Shown here: positions 26,008 to 36,196 of the stretch, in pieces | How the letters are laid out: every line of letters starts with the position of its first letter | Numbering within the stretch: position 1 is the stretch's first letter | DNA from: Streptomyces sp. NBC_00162 | Lineage (GTDB): Bacteria; Actinomycetota; Actinomycetes; Streptomycetales; Streptomycetaceae | Assembly (NCBI RefSeq): GCF_024611995.1 | Contig: NZ_CP102509.1 | Coordinates: forward strand, 930,001 to 994,000 | Length of the DNA: 64,000 bases | Reading direction: 5' to 3' | Made by a program: the position numbers and the translations under genes | The notes under the pieces: generated by a model | Told to the model about the DNA's origin: nothing | The model's database searches: none | What the model saw: the letters and a program-made list of their open reading frames with translations, nothing else

Positions 26008-26123
26008 CGTTGACCTCTTTCTGACGGTTCGGTCTTCAGGTGGGCGCCGGTCGCCACCGTGCCGGTCCACTGCCAGCGGGCCGACACGGTGAAGTGGTAC
26101 ATGTCCGGCGGGAACTCGGCCAC
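26004..26123 (-). CDS. Small ORF overlapping the acyl-CoA ligase start
   Basis: A 39-residue frame starting at GTG whose TGA overlaps the ligase ATG (ATGA). The product MAEFPPDMYHFTVSARWQW and following TGTVATGAHLK looks like ordered strands rather than a random translation. Codon use is coding-like. It may be a leader gene coupled to the ligase, or the remaining end of a larger lost gene. No family recognised. Confidence 0.35.
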   Translation of the reverse strand: MAEFPPDMYHFTVSARWQWTGTVATGAHLKTEPSERGQR

Positions 26124-26257
26124 TTCGGCCCGCCCTGCTCAGCGGCCAGGTTATCGGTCAGGTGTCGGATGCCGATCGCGACGAGGGCCAGGGGCTTGCG
26201 TGCCGGTGGCCTGTGTGACCATGGCTCGTCGATACATCCGCGCTTCATGGGGGGACC

Positions 26258-26963
26258 ATGCGCACCCGCACCACCACCGCCACGACCGGCCTCGTTGCCG
26301 CGCTCGCAGCGCTGCTCGTCCTGGCCGGCTGCACCGCACCGGGCGGGCGCCCGGGCGGGGCGGTGACGTCCGGAGCCTCCGCGCCCGCGCCGAGCGGGGG
26401 TCCGGGTACGAGGGGCCCCGGCCGCAGGATCAGAACCTGCTGGCGTGGACCGGCGACCCCAATGACGCGGGGCACGTCACCGCCCAGACGGCCGCGGGGG
26501 TCGGGGGCGGGTCACCCTGGTGCGGATCGTCCTGCGCGAGGAGATCACCTGGTCGAACATCTGGCTGGGCCTGGCGGGCATCGACCCGAACGCCCAGCTC
26601 GCCAACTGCCAACTCGGCGTGTACGACGCCCGCGGCACCCTGCTCGCGGCCACCGCGGACATCTCGCCCCAGCTGATGACCGAAGCGATCGCCAAGCCGC
26701 TGCCCCTCGCCAAGCCGTTCACCGCCGCGCCCGGAACCTACTTCATCGCTCTCCTGCTCAACGGCAACTGGGCCACCAATGCCCTCACCCTGAAGTCGAC
26801 CGGGGCCGGCATCTCCGTCAACGCCGGTCTGGCGCCGCCACTGCTCCGGTACAGCACCATCCTGACCGGTCAGACCTCGCTGCCGGCCACCGTCAACCTC
26901 GCCGAGCAGTCCACCAGCACCATCAACACCGGCTGGGCCAGCCAGTGGTACGTAATCTCCTGA
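26258..26963 (+). CDS. Lipoprotein (frameshifted twice)
   Basis: About 235 residues after repair. The N-terminus is a lipoprotein signal with lipobox VLAGC (Cys25), then a Gly/Pro/Ala linker. Two missing G's, in G5 runs at 26396-26400 and 26496-26507, separate three frames; joined, they read YEGPRPQDQNLLAWTGDPND, then RIVLREEITWSNIWLGLAGI to the end SQWYVIS. The body looks like a beta-sandwich (many Thr/Ser/Leu strands). No enzyme motif; role unknown, surface-anchored. Confidence 0.65.
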
Positions 26964-27018
26964 GGCCACCGGTGTAACTTGCGGGTGGACCAGGTGAGTT
27001 GAGGGAGGATACAAGCCC

Positions 27019-27858
27019 GTGGCAGACCACGAACTGACCGGCTTCACACAGAGCACGTTCACCCACGACGGCGCCTCCCGCCAGGTGCTGCGCCGGGGGA
27101 CGGGCCCTGCGGTGATCATCATGGCGGAGATCCCGGGCATCACCCCCAAGGTCATCGAGTTCGCCGAGCACGTGGCGGCGTCCGGCTGTACGGCCGTACT
27201 GCCGGTGCTCTTCGGCACACCGGGCCGTGACGCGAACCCCGCCGCCCGCGGCTGGCCGAGCACCGGACGCTACATGGCCTCGTCGCTCTGGCGGGTCTGC
27301 GTGAGCCGGGAGTTCACCCTGCTGGCCACGGGGCGGAGTTCGCGGGTCGTGCAGTGGCTGCGCGCGCTGGCCGCCGAGGAACACGAGCGCTGCGGCGGCC
27401 CCGGAGTCGGCGCCGTCGGCATGTGCCTGACCGGCGGATTCGCCCTGGCCATGGCGACGGACAAACGTCTCCTCGCCCCGGTGCTGTCCCAGCCTTCGCT
27501 ACCGCTGCCCTGCACCGCGAGCCGTGCCGGCGCCGTGGACATCAGCCCCGGGGACCTCGCGGTCGTCCGCGCGCGCTGCGAGCGCGAGGGACTCCAGGTC
27601 CTGGGGCTGCGGTTCCGGGGCGACCGGCTGGTCCCCGGGGAACGGTTCGCGCACCTGCGGCGCGAGCTCGGCGACGCGTTCGTCGCGATCGAGCTGGATG
27701 ACAGCACGGCGAACCCCGAGGGCGTTTTCGCACCGCATTCCGTGCTGACCGAGCATCTCGTCGACGAGCCCGGGCATCCCACACGGCAGGCGCTGGACAC
27801 GGTCCTCGACCTGTTCCGCACACGGCTGCTCGGCGAACAGCCCGGCGCCACCGCCTGA
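27019..27858 (+). CDS. Dienelactone hydrolase-family protein
   Basis: Alpha/beta hydrolase of 279 residues. The nucleophile elbow is GVGAVGMCLTGGFAL with a cysteine as in dienelactone hydrolases, rather than serine. The Asp and His of the triad probably lie in LRFRGDRL and in HPTRQAL. It starts at GTG after GGGAGGAT. Substrate unknown; family members act on lactones or cyclic esters. Confidence 0.82.
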   Translation: MADHELTGFTQSTFTHDGASRQVLRRGTGPAVIIMAEIPGITPKVIEFAEHVAASGCTAVLPVLFGTPGRDANPAARGWPSTGRYMASSLWRVCVSREFTLLATGRSSRVVQWLRALAAEEHERCGGPGVGAVGMCLTGGFALAMATDKRLLAPVLSQPSLPLPCTASRAGAVDISPGDLAVVRARCEREGLQVLGLRFRGDRLVPGERFAHLRRELGDAFVAIELDDSTANPEGVFAPHSVLTEHLVDEPGHPTRQALDTVLDLFRTRLLGEQPGATA

Positions 27859-27869
27859 CACGTCCGGTT

Positions 27870-27912
27870 CCCCGTGCGCCGCACCGTCTGGCACGGCGCA
27901 CGGCGCACGGGG
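27870..27912. terminator. Strong hairpin between convergent genes
   Basis: CCCCGTGCGCCG and CGGCGCACGGGG are perfect 12-base arms around a 19-base loop that itself can form a small inner stem (CCGT/ACGG). It lies between the stops of the hydrolase and the metalloprotease genes. Confidence 0.75.
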
Positions 27913-27930
27913 ACGGGGTGGGGGCCGGGG

Positions 27931-29274
27931 CTACTTCGGGGTGACCCAGACCTGCCGCTTGTTCGTGTTCGCCGTGTAGAGCTGGACCACGGTGCCGTTG
28001 GCGGTCGCGCCGCCGGTCACGTCGAGGACCTTGCCCGACGCCACGTGGACGATCTGACCCTTGGCGTTGACGGACCAGCGCTGCGCGGCGGAGCCGTTGC
28101 AGTCGTAGAGGCTGATCTTGTTGCCGTTGGTGCTCGCGCTGCGCGCGTTGTCCAGGCACTTGCCGAACGCGCGGAACGTGCCGTCCTTGCCCACGATCCA
28201 CGACTGCGCCGCGGAGCCGTTGCACGTGTAGAGCTGGATCTGCGTGCCGTTGACCGCCTTTCCGCCCTTGACGTCAAGGCACTTGGCGCCGATTCCGGTC
28301 ACCTTGCCCTGCGGGGACAGCACGGCGCCGGCGCCGGCCGCGAGGAGGCGCAGGCCCTGCACGTCGAACTGCTGGACGTACGTGCCCGCCCGCTTGTCCT
28401 GGTAGGCGTACGTGGGTGAGCACATGACCGGGAACTGGCCGGAGTCGGTTCCCTTGACGCAGTCGCTCTTGTTCAGGCTGCGGTTGGCGTGCGCCAGGCC
28501 CAGGGTGTGTCCGAGCTCGTGGCTGACGTGGTTGCGCATGTACGTCTCGCCCATGGCGGCGGTCGGCTTGCCGGCCGTGGTGAAGAACTCGTCGTCGATG
28601 TAGGCGTGTCCGCTGGTGACGGTCGCGGCCACGGAGGAACTGGTGAAGCCGCAGCTGAGGTTCGCACTGCCCGAACCGTCGTGGACCACCTTCCAGCCCG
28701 TGTTGCCCATGCTGCCGCCATCGGCGGGCGGGACGCACGGGCGGTGCAGGACTCCGATGACCACTTCACCCTTGGGCCTGGCGTAGTTCCAGCCGACCGG
28801 CTTCGTGTCGACGGTGACCGGCAGGTTCGTGATGCGCCGCAGGTCCGCGGCGGATGCCTGCACGTACGGGGCCAGCCAGTCCGCGGACTTCTGGTCGTAG
28901 AACTTGATCGTGTAGCCGGTCTGCAGCCACTTGGTGGCACCGCTCAGCTTCCACCCGTCGCCCTGGGGCGCCTCGGGAGCGGCGGGTGCGGCGACCGCGG
29001 CCGACCTCGTCGCGGGTGGGGACGCCTGTGCGCCGAGCGACATGACGCCGTCCTTGAAGACCGTGCTGTCGCTGCTGTAGGTGGCGGAGTCCTCCGCGTG
29101 GGAGTCGGGTGCCTCCTCGGCCGACGGTGCCGGCTGCGAACTCGCGGCCTCCGGCGGGTTGTCGCCTGTGTCCTCGGTGCCGAAAGCGCTCGAGGGGAGT
29201 TGCAGACCTCCCACGATCGCCGCCACCGCTGCCGCGGCAACGATGGATTTCCGGTGCTTGCCTGTCAATCGCAA
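27931..29274 (-). CDS. Secreted zinc metalloprotease with ricin-type lectin domain
   Basis: Protein of 447 residues. A signal peptide (IVAAAAVAAIVGGLQLPSSAFG) and an Ala/Pro/Ser-rich pro-like region (about 33-105) precede a metalloprotease domain with HELGHTLGLAH (His252, Glu253, His256, His262) in the metzincin-like zinc pattern. From about residue 310 a ricin B-type domain follows with repeated CLDVKGGKAVNGTQIQLYTCNG, condensed QxW ends (AQSW, AQRW, RQVW). It begins at TTG, with GAGAGGG upstream. The lectin part probably holds the protease on a polysaccharide. Confidence 0.88.
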   Translation of the reverse strand: MRLTGKHRKSIVAAAAVAAIVGGLQLPSSAFGTEDTGDNPPEAASSQPAPSAEEAPDSHAEDSATYSSDSTVFKDGVMSLGAQASPPATRSAAVAAPAAPEAPQGDGWKLSGATKWLQTGYTIKFYDQKSADWLAPYVQASAADLRRITNLPVTVDTKPVGWNYARPKGEVVIGVLHRPCVPPADGGSMGNTGWKVVHDGSGSANLSCGFTSSSVAATVTSGHAYIDDEFFTTAGKPTAAMGETYMRNHVSHELGHTLGLAHANRSLNKSDCVKGTDSGQFPVMCSPTYAYQDKRAGTYVQQFDVQGLRLLAAGAGAVLSPQGKVTGIGAKCLDVKGGKAVNGTQIQLYTCNGSAAQSWIVGKDGTFRAFGKCLDNARSASTNGNKISLYDCNGSAAQRWSVNAKGQIVHVASGKVLDVTGGATANGTVVQLYTANTNKRQVWVTPK

Positions 29275-29302
29275 GTGTTCGTTGCCCTCTCATCAAGAAT
29301 CG

Positions 29303-29340
29303 TTTTCCGCCGGCCCTGTGGCGACAGGGACGGCGGAAAT
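29303..29340 (-). terminator. Hairpin downstream of the AhpD-like gene
   Basis: TTTCCGCCG and CGGCGGAAA pair perfectly, and inside them CCCTGT pairs with ACAGGG. It lies after the AhpD-like stop and before the metalloprotease start on the same strand. Confidence 0.6.
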
Positions 29341-29401
29341 CGAACTGATGATAGAACAGCGCACCAAAGAGCCAGGCAGGCACCGGAGTTGGCAGCTTCG
29401 A

Positions 29402-29875
29402 CTACCCGAACTGGCCGGGCTGGTAGTCGCCGGCGGGCTGCTGGACGATGACGTTCACCCGGTTGAAGGCGTTGATGAGGGCGATCAGCGACACCAGTGC
29501 GGTGAGCTGCTCCTCGTCGTAGTGCTTGGCCGCCTTCTCCCAGACCTCGTCCGGGACCCCACCGGCCGCGTCCGCTATGCGGGTGCCCTGCTCGGTCAGC
29601 TCGAGCGCGGCGCGCTCGGCCTCGGTGAAGACCGTGGCCTCCCGCCACACCGCGACCAGGTGAAGACGCGCCGACGTCTCACCGGCGACGACGGCCTCCT
29701 TGACATGCATGTCCGTGCAGAACCCGCAGCCGTTGATCTGACTCGCGCGGATCTTCACCAGCTCCTGCGTCGCGGCGGGCAGCGGCGAAGCCGCGACCAC
29801 TTGGCCCGCCGCGATGATGTGCTTCAGGAACTTGCCGGCCGTCTGGCTGCCGAGGACGTTCAAACGAGCACCCAT
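29402..29875 (-). CDS. AhpD-like carboxymuconolactone decarboxylase-family protein
   Basis: Protein of 157 residues with the CMD-family helix ELVKIRASQINGCGFCTDMH: the redox CxxC pair is Cys50/Cys53 with His57 nearby, as in alkylhydroperoxidase D. The second half (LTALVSLIALINAFNRVNV) is the typical packing helix. Such proteins reduce peroxides or act as redox partners. A very good site GAGGAGG stands before the ATG. Confidence 0.9.
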   Translation of the reverse strand: MGARLNVLGSQTAGKFLKHIIAAGQVVAASPLPAATQELVKIRASQINGCGFCTDMHVKEAVVAGETSARLHLVAVWREATVFTEAERAALELTEQGTRIADAAGGVPDEVWEKAAKHYDEEQLTALVSLIALINAFNRVNVIVQQPAGDYQPGQFG

Positions 29876-29987
29876 GGTGGCTGCCTCCTCTGTCGTTGTC
29901 GGTGGTGACACACCTCTGACAGGACAGCCCGCCACTATGTGACAGCAGCAGATGTGACCTGCGTCTCCCCCGGACACGGAGCTGCGA

Positions 29988-30329
29988 CTAGCACTCGGGC
30001 ACGCGCTCGGGGGAGACCTCTCCGCCGTCGCTCATGATCGATGTGCTGTCGTCGATGTATCCCGACCCGCCGTCGTAGGAGACCTTGTAGCTCCCGCCGT
30101 AGCCCATTCCCTGGGCATCCACCTTGCCGGGCTCGTGGCACTCGACCGTCACCGGTGTCAGGATGGTGAGGCGCGCGATCGGCTCCTGTCCCTTCGGGTC
30201 CGCGTTCTCCCAGACCGGCACGCGGTCGTAGTTGCCGATCTTGCCTTCGATGCCGCCGCATCCCGTCAGACCCACTGTCGCGAGTGCGACAGCGGCCAGC
30301 GCCAGCGGCGTACGTCCCTTGTTCTTCAT
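29988..30329 (-). CDS. Small lipoprotein
   Basis: Protein of 113 residues: signal peptide MKNKGRTPLALAAVALATVG with lipobox LTGC (Cys24), then about 90 residues with YDRVPVWENADPKG, TVECHEPGKVDAQG, YKVSYDGGSGYIDDS and a terminal cysteine, suggesting a small SH3-like strand domain with one disulfide. The ATG follows AAGGAAAA. Function unknown. Confidence 0.75.
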   Translation of the reverse strand: MKNKGRTPLALAAVALATVGLTGCGGIEGKIGNYDRVPVWENADPKGQEPIARLTILTPVTVECHEPGKVDAQGMGYGGSYKVSYDGGSGYIDDSTSIMSDGGEVSPERVPEC

Positions 30330-30393
30330 GAAGTTTTCCTTCCGGTTGTCCCTGCGGAGCACCAGGACCAGGAAGCCCCGGGCGTGGTGTGGT

Positions 30394-30620
30394 TCAGCGC
30401 TGGCAGGACGCCGCGAGGATCAGCAGAACGACCAGGATTCCCAGCATCGGCAGACATCCGAGGCCGCCGCTCGGATCGCTCTTGTTGACCTCCACGCTGC
30501 CGCCCGGGGAACTCCGGGGTGCTGCTTGGCGTAGTGCTGGATCTGCTGTTCCTCGCTCTGTGACTCGCTGAGCCACGCCGTCTTGTAACTGCACTCGCCG
30601 CACCAGTGGCGGTACGCCAT
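30394..30620 (-). CDS. Small zinc-ribbon membrane protein (frameshifted)
   Basis: About 75 residues after repair of one missing C in CCCC (plus-strand G run 30506-30509). The N-terminus MAYRHWCGECSYKTAWLSES has a CxxC pair, with AKQHPG after it, and the repaired C-terminus is a membrane helix, LGCLPMLGILVVLLILAASC. I recognise this layout as a small conserved actinobacterial protein of unknown role. Confidence 0.6.
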
Positions 30621-30808
30621 GTCGACTCCTCATGCGGATCGGGTTCGCGGCGTGCGTCGCCGCGGCCACCGCCCGGGGTGATGACCGGGCACCACCGATG
30701 CTGCGGTTCCTGCTGCTCAGACGAACAGGCCAGGACACCGGCCACATATGACCGGTCGTCACGGTAGGCTCGCCGTCGGCCGTACCCGCAGGCAGAGAGG
30801 GCGCCGAA
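30621..30808. other. Intergenic, divergent promoter region
   Basis: Lies between the leftward zinc-ribbon gene and the rightward XRE-NACHT gene, which may control its own promoter here. No open frame or clear inverted repeat seen. Confidence 0.3.
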
Positions 30809-33306
30809 GTGGCGGATCAGCTCGGCACGCTGTTACGCACGCTCCGCAAGCAGGCGGGGCTGACACAGGAACAGGTGGCGGAGCGGTCGAAGTTGGGCGT
30901 GCGCACCATCCGCAGGCTGGAGACCGGCACGTCCACCGATCACCGGCTGGGGACGGTGAACCAGATCGCCGACGCTCTGGGGGCAGGGCCGGAGGAGCGC
31001 CTGCGGCTGGCGGCCGCACTCGCGAAAACCTCGCCCGAGCCGGTTTCCGAACCCGAACCCGAGCCCGAACCCGTCTCCGCATCGGCTTCCGGGGCTGCCT
31101 CCCCATCCCGGCGGATTCCGGGCGCCCTCGCCCGCGCGGCGGAGGAGTTGGCGAACGAGATCACTCGTCGCTGGCAGATCGAAGAGGAACAGCGCCGGGT
31201 CCACGATCCGTTTCCCTTGCCGGTGCGATGGCAGGATGCACCCGAAGTACTGACGGATCGTCCGGAGAACGTTCGGCGGCTTCCACCGGGGGCCACAGCG
31301 GGCCCCATCGACCTGAACGGTGATCTGCACAGCGTGGCCGACGTCTACCGGCGGATCCCGTCCGGCCGGCTGGTGGTCCTCGGGCGGGCCGGCTCGGGCA
31401 AGTCGATCCTGACCATCCGGTTCGTCCTGGACCTCCTGGCCACCCCGGCTCCGGCCGCTGCCGAGGCGGGGCACCCGATTCCGGTGATCTTCAGCCTCGG
31501 ATCCTGGGACCCGACGACGACCGCCTTGCACGACTGGCTGATCGGCCTGCTGCTCCGCGACCACCCCCATCTCGTCGAGCGGGTCCCCGGCGGCTCGACG
31601 CTGGCCGCCGCGCTGGTCGACGCGAACCTGGTGCTGCCGGTGCTGGACGGTTTCGACGAGATCGCGGAAGGCCTGCGGCCCGACGCGCTCGAGGCGCTCA
31701 ACAGCACCTCGATACCGCTCGTACTGACCAGCCGCCGGGAGGAGTTCGACAAGGTGGTCCGCAAGGCCGGCACCCCGCTGGTCTGGGCCGCCGGTGTCGA
31801 ACTCGTCGACCTCACCCCCGGAGACCTCACGGACTACCTGCCCCGTACCTCCAGGCCCGTCAACTCCCGGGGAAGCAGCCGGAGAAGCGGCCGGGAGGAG
31901 CGGTACGCCAATGTGTGGGATGTCGTCCTGGAGGCGCTGCGCACCCAGGACACTCCGGCGGGCAGGAACCTCGCGAGGGTCCTCAGTACCCCCTGATGGT
32001 CATCCTGGCCCGGACGATCTACAGCGAAGCCTCGGACATCGATCCGGCGGACCTGCTGGACACCACCCGCTTCCCCACCGAACACTCCCTCGAAGAGCAC
32101 CTGCTGGCCAGCTTCGTGCCGACGGTCTACCGGCGCCGCGCCCCCGTGCGGTCCACCGGCGGCCACCCCCGCCGGCAGCCCGACCGCGATCCCGAACAGG
32201 TCCACCGCTGGCTCGGCTACCTCGCCCACCACCTGGCCCGGCTCAACGACCTCGATCGGCAGGATCTCGCCTGGTGGCGGATCGGCGACTCGCTGCGTCC
32301 CTCGACGCGCGTCATCGCCGTCGCGCTGACCTGCACGCTGTCCATCACCGTGGCCGAGTGGTGCGTCGGCCTGTTCGTCCACTACCTCGGGGGCGGCATC
32401 GCCGCGGCATTCGGCAAGGTCCTCGTCGACGGAGCCCTGATGGGGCCCATCGCGGGCCTGGCCTTCGGGTGTGTGTACGGACTCATGCAGAGGTTCGGCA
32501 CAACGGCCTTCAAACCGGCCCGTGTGCAGCTGCGACTGCGACTGCGACTGCCCGGAACCGACATCCGCACCCACGTCGGCCGCGGGCCGATGCGCACCTT
32601 CACCTCCCGGTTCGTGGCCGGGCTGCTGGGCGGATTCGTGATGGGCGCCGGATGCGCGTGCGCCACCACTCTGGAACGCGTGCTGTACAACCAGATCCCG
32701 CTGACCAGCGGCACGCTGATCGAGGGCACGCTCATCAACGTGCTGGGCTACGGGCTGATCTTCGGCTCTGCTGCCGGACTGGCCTACGGGCTCCTGGCCG
32801 TGCTCGAGGCGCCCCTGGACATCGCCTCCGCGGCCACCCCGGCCGGCCTGCTGTCCGCCAACCGTGCGACGGTGAGCCGGCAGGTCCTCGTGCTCGTGCC
32901 GGCTGTCACCCTCGCGATCGCGCTCGGCGGCCTCCTCTTCGTCGCCCTGATGCAGAACATCGTCGGACCCCTGAGCTGGAAGCTGCTGGACGGGTTCTTC
33001 ATCGGAGCGGTGGGCGGACTGGGCGGCGCGTTCTCCTACGCGCTGGCGTTCACCGCGTGGGGCCAGTGGGTGATCCTCACCCGCGTCTGGCTGCCCTTGA
33101 CCGGCAAGCTGCCCTGGGACACGGTCGCCTTCCTCGACGACGCCTACCGACGGGGAGTACTGCGCCGGACCGGTGCGGTCTACCAGTTCCGCCACAGCCG
33201 GCTCCAGCACCATCTCGGCGACTCCTTCCGCCGATTGCACACCGACCACGAGCCCGCCACCTTCCGTTCCAGAGCACGGACGGGAGCACGGACCGGTTCC
33301 TCGTGA
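30809..33306 (+). CDS. XRE-HTH / NACHT NTPase / membrane protein (frameshifted)
   Basis: About 832 residues after repair of one missing C in CCCCC (31989-31993). Residues 5-65 are an XRE helix-turn-helix (KQAGLTQEQVAERSKLGVRTIRRLETG). An acidic Pro-Glu linker follows, then a NACHT-type NTPase: Walker A GRAGSGKS (192-199), IPVIFSLGSWD, Walker B VLPVLDGFDEI, and LVLTSRREEF. The last ~350 residues have about six membrane helices (VIAVALTCTLSITVAEW, VVAGLLGGFVMGAGCA-like, VLVPAVTLAIALGGLLFV). GTG start after AGAGAGG. Likely a signal-transducing STAND protein, perhaps defence-related; the order DNA-binding, NTPase, membrane is notable. Confidence 0.82.
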
Positions 33307-33430
33307 GCGCCCGGGTGGAGCGGCGAGGTACAGCACGCGTACGCGCCGGAGGTGAGCACCGTGTGGGCGCCATCGGTGGCCGGGCGGGCCGCCGCGTGCC
33401 GGGCGGCCGGTGCCGGGGGATGCTGGTTGC

Positions 33431-35571
33431 ATGGCTGGCGTTCCCAGGGTGCGGCTGCCCGCCGCCTACCGGGCGGCGGCGCGTCGGTCGGTCCGGGTCA
33501 CTCTGGCCGGCAGTGCCGGCTTCTACCTGTTCCTGTACGGCTTCGGGTCGGCCGTCGCGGCGACCTACGCGGTGTTCGCCGCCGTGGCCATGGCGGGCCT
33601 GTCGCGCATCCCCGGTACCGGCCGACAGCGCGCCGCGATGCTGCTGCGGCTGGTGCCCGCCTGCTGGGTACTGATCACGATCGGCACCTATCTGGCCGTA
33701 CGGACCTGGAGCGCGGCCCTCGGGATGCTGGTGGTCGGCTTCGCGCTGGCCTTCACCGCCGTGGGCGGGCCGCGCCCGGCGGGAGCCGCACCGGGGCTGC
33801 AGCTGATGTACATCCTGCCGTCCTTCCCGCCGTACGATCCCGGTTCGCTCGGCGAGCGGCTGGCGGGCGCGACGACGGGCCTCGCGCTCCTCGTCGTCGC
33901 GGAGGCACTCCTGCTGCCCGATCCGCCGACCGTGCCTTACCGGGAGCTGGCCGCGCGCGCCGCCGACAGCGCGCAGCGGTGCGCCGACGAGCTGACCAGG
34001 GCGTCCTGCACGCTGTCCGACGGGACCTCGCGGGAGGCGCGGGAGGTGAGTACAGGGCTGCGGTCCTCGCTGGTTCCGGAGGCCGAACGGCCGGCCGGGG
34101 CGAGCGTACGGGACCGGGCACTGACCCACACCGGCCTGTCCCTCCGCACCCTGCTGAGCAGGCTGCCACTGCTGCCGCCGGTCCCCGCGGGCCCCGATCC
34201 GAGCCGGGCCGGGCTGGACGCGCTGCGCGCGGTACGGGACGCGGCGGAGGAGACGGCAGTCCTGCTGCGCGGCCGGGCCCCCGCCGGGGACGCGCACGCG
34301 GAGCTGCTGCGGGCCCGCTCGGCCCTGGCGGCAGGCCCGGCCGCCGGCGCCTCCCCGGCGGTGCTGCGCCGGCACGTGGCGGTGCTGGAGGCGGCCGACG
34401 CCGCGCTGGCGATGTCGACGGCCGCATGGATCGCGGTACGGGGCCGGGCGGGCGCGGCGCGGGCGGCGCCGGGGCGGTTCTGGTACGCGAGCACACCCGC
34501 ACCACAGCTGTGGTGGCGGCGGCTGGAGGGGCACGCCGGCGGGCGGTCGGTGTTCTTCCAGAACGCGGTGCGGATCAGTCTGGCGCTGGCGGCGGCCCGG
34601 GTGATCGCGGGGGCGGACTCGCTGCCGCACGGGTTCTGGGTGCTGCTGGCGACCCTGACCCTGACCCGGACGACCGTACGGGAGACCCGGTCGACCGTGC
34701 GGGTGGCGCTGACCGGGACCCTGATCGGCGCCCTGATCGTGGCCGGGCTGCTGGCGCTGGTGGGGACCGACACCACGGTGTACGCGGCGGCGCTGCCGCC
34801 GCTGATGCTGGTCGCCTTCACGCTGGGTCCGGTCAAAGGGGTGGGCTGGGCCCAGGCGATGTTCACGCTGGTGGTCGCCCTGGTGTTCGCTCAGCTGGCG
34901 CCCGCGACCTGGCAGCTGGCCGAGGTCCGGTTGCTGGACGTGCTGACCGGCAGTGCGATCGGCGCCGTGTTCGGGCTGCTCGCCTGGCCCCGCGGCGCGC
35001 AGGACGAGCTGCGGCGCTCGGTGGCGGTGATGCTGCGCAGCGCGGCGGAGGCCGTGGTGGCCACGACCGCCCAGCTCGCGGCGGGCGGGGTGCGCAAGCC
35101 CGTGCTCGCCGCGCCGGGACACCGCTCGCTGCAGCACGCCGTGATCCTGGCGGAGTCGGCATACGCGCAGTTCCAGTCCGAGCCGAAGGAACCGGCCGTG
35201 ACCTCCGCCGGGCAGGACTGGCAGGCGACGCTGATGGCCGGCCACCACACGCTGTGGGGGCGGTCCGGCTGCTGGCACCGCCCGAGCGGGTCGACGTACC
35301 GCCCCTGGGACGGGAGCCTGCGGCAACGGTGACCCGGCTCGGGGACCGGGTGGCCGGACGGATGCTACTGGTGTCGGCGCGCCTGGACCCGAGCGGCGAC
35401 ACCCCGGAGGGGCCGGTGCCACTGCGGGATCCGGAATCCGACGGATTCGCGGCGGAGCCGCCGGGCGCGACGACCCTGTACTACGGGGCCGCGGCCTGGC
35501 TGGACTCGCTCATGACGGACCTGGAGCGCATCACCGGGCAGTCCGGGGACGGGCGGGCAGGGCCGGGCTGA
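33431..35571 (+). CDS. FUSC-family transporter-like protein (frameshifted)
   Basis: About 713 residues after repair of one missing G in GGGGG (35256-35260). Two membrane blocks of about five helices each (for example SAGFYLFLYGFGSAVAATYAV and, in the second, PHGFWVLLATLTLTRTTVRET, TLIGALIVAGLLALVGT) flank a large cytoplasmic helical part, the duplicated layout of full-length FUSC/ArAE exporters. RETRSTVRVALTGTLIGA is the characteristic conserved stretch. The repaired end is VRLLAPPERVDVPPLG to DGRAGPG. It is larger than, and only distantly similar in layout to, the other FUSC gene in the window. Confidence 0.8.
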
Positions 35572-35761
35572 CGGGTCGGGGACCCCGCCGGGAGGCTCTC
35601 GCTGCCGTTCATCGGATGAAACGTGGTTCCAGTCGATGGCCGGAGAGTTCAGGCCGCCTGACGGTGGGAGCGCTTGGGGCGGTTCTCGTCGGGGCAGGGC
35701 TGATCGCCGTGAGGTGGTCAGTGGTCGTCGTGGCCGGCAGCGCGTCCGCGAAGGGATGTCA
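35572..35761. other. Intergenic upstream of the GMC operon
   Basis: No gene seen. It should contain the promoter of the three-gene oxidoreductase operon. No clear hairpin or operator noticed. Confidence 0.3.
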
Positions 35762-36196
35762 GTGAACGCAGGCGAGAACCCGAGGCGGGATGCGGGGCGT
35801 GAGGGCTGCGAGGTCGAGGGGTTCCTCAGGCTCTCCAGCCAGTTGACCGGGTTCGGCTCCGACGAGTTGTGCGAGGGCGGTCTGGCTCCCGCCTTCCTGG
35901 CCGTCGTACTGGACCAGCTCGGTGCCGACACCTACCGGCGGCTGGCCGCAGCTCCCGACGCGCGCGAGGAGGAACTCGAGGCGGCGGCGGAGGCTCTGAT
36001 CCGCCTCTGGTACACGGGCAGCTGGACGGAGCCGACCGGCACCGGCGGGCCGTTCGTCGTATCGCCCGAGGCCTACGCCGGCGCCCTGGTGTGGCGGGCC
36101 ATCGGCGGCCGCGCACCGGGTACTTCCGCGCCGGGCTTCGGAAGCTGGGCCGAGCCGGCGGGCGTTCGCGCCCAAGGAGCGGGGTGGCGTCGATGA
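35762..36196 (+). CDS. Small subunit of a membrane/FAD sugar-alcohol dehydrogenase-type complex
   Basis: Protein of 144 residues. FLRLSSQLTGFGSDELCEGG, EALIRLWYTGSWTEP and SPEAYAGALVWRAIGGRAPG match the small subunit family that accompanies GMC-type sorbitol, fructose or gluconate dehydrogenases. No Tat signal is evident, unlike many relatives. I chose the GTG six bases after GAAGGG; an ATG two codons upstream is alternative. The stop overlaps the ATG of the GMC gene, so the two subunits are made together. Confidence 0.7.
   Translation: MNAGENPRRDAGREGCEVEGFLRLSSQLTGFGSDELCEGGLAPAFLAVVLDQLGADTYRRLAAAPDAREEELEAAAEALIRLWYTGSWTEPTGTGGPFVVSPEAYAGALVWRAIGGRAPGTSAPGFGSWAEPAGVRAQGAGWRR

Noticed and set aside
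23416..26013. An 865-codon plus-strand frame opposite the secreted protein and acyl-CoA ligase
   Set aside because: Translation is low-complexity Arg/Gly/Ala/Val-rich without motifs, and the minus strand encodes an intact ligase.
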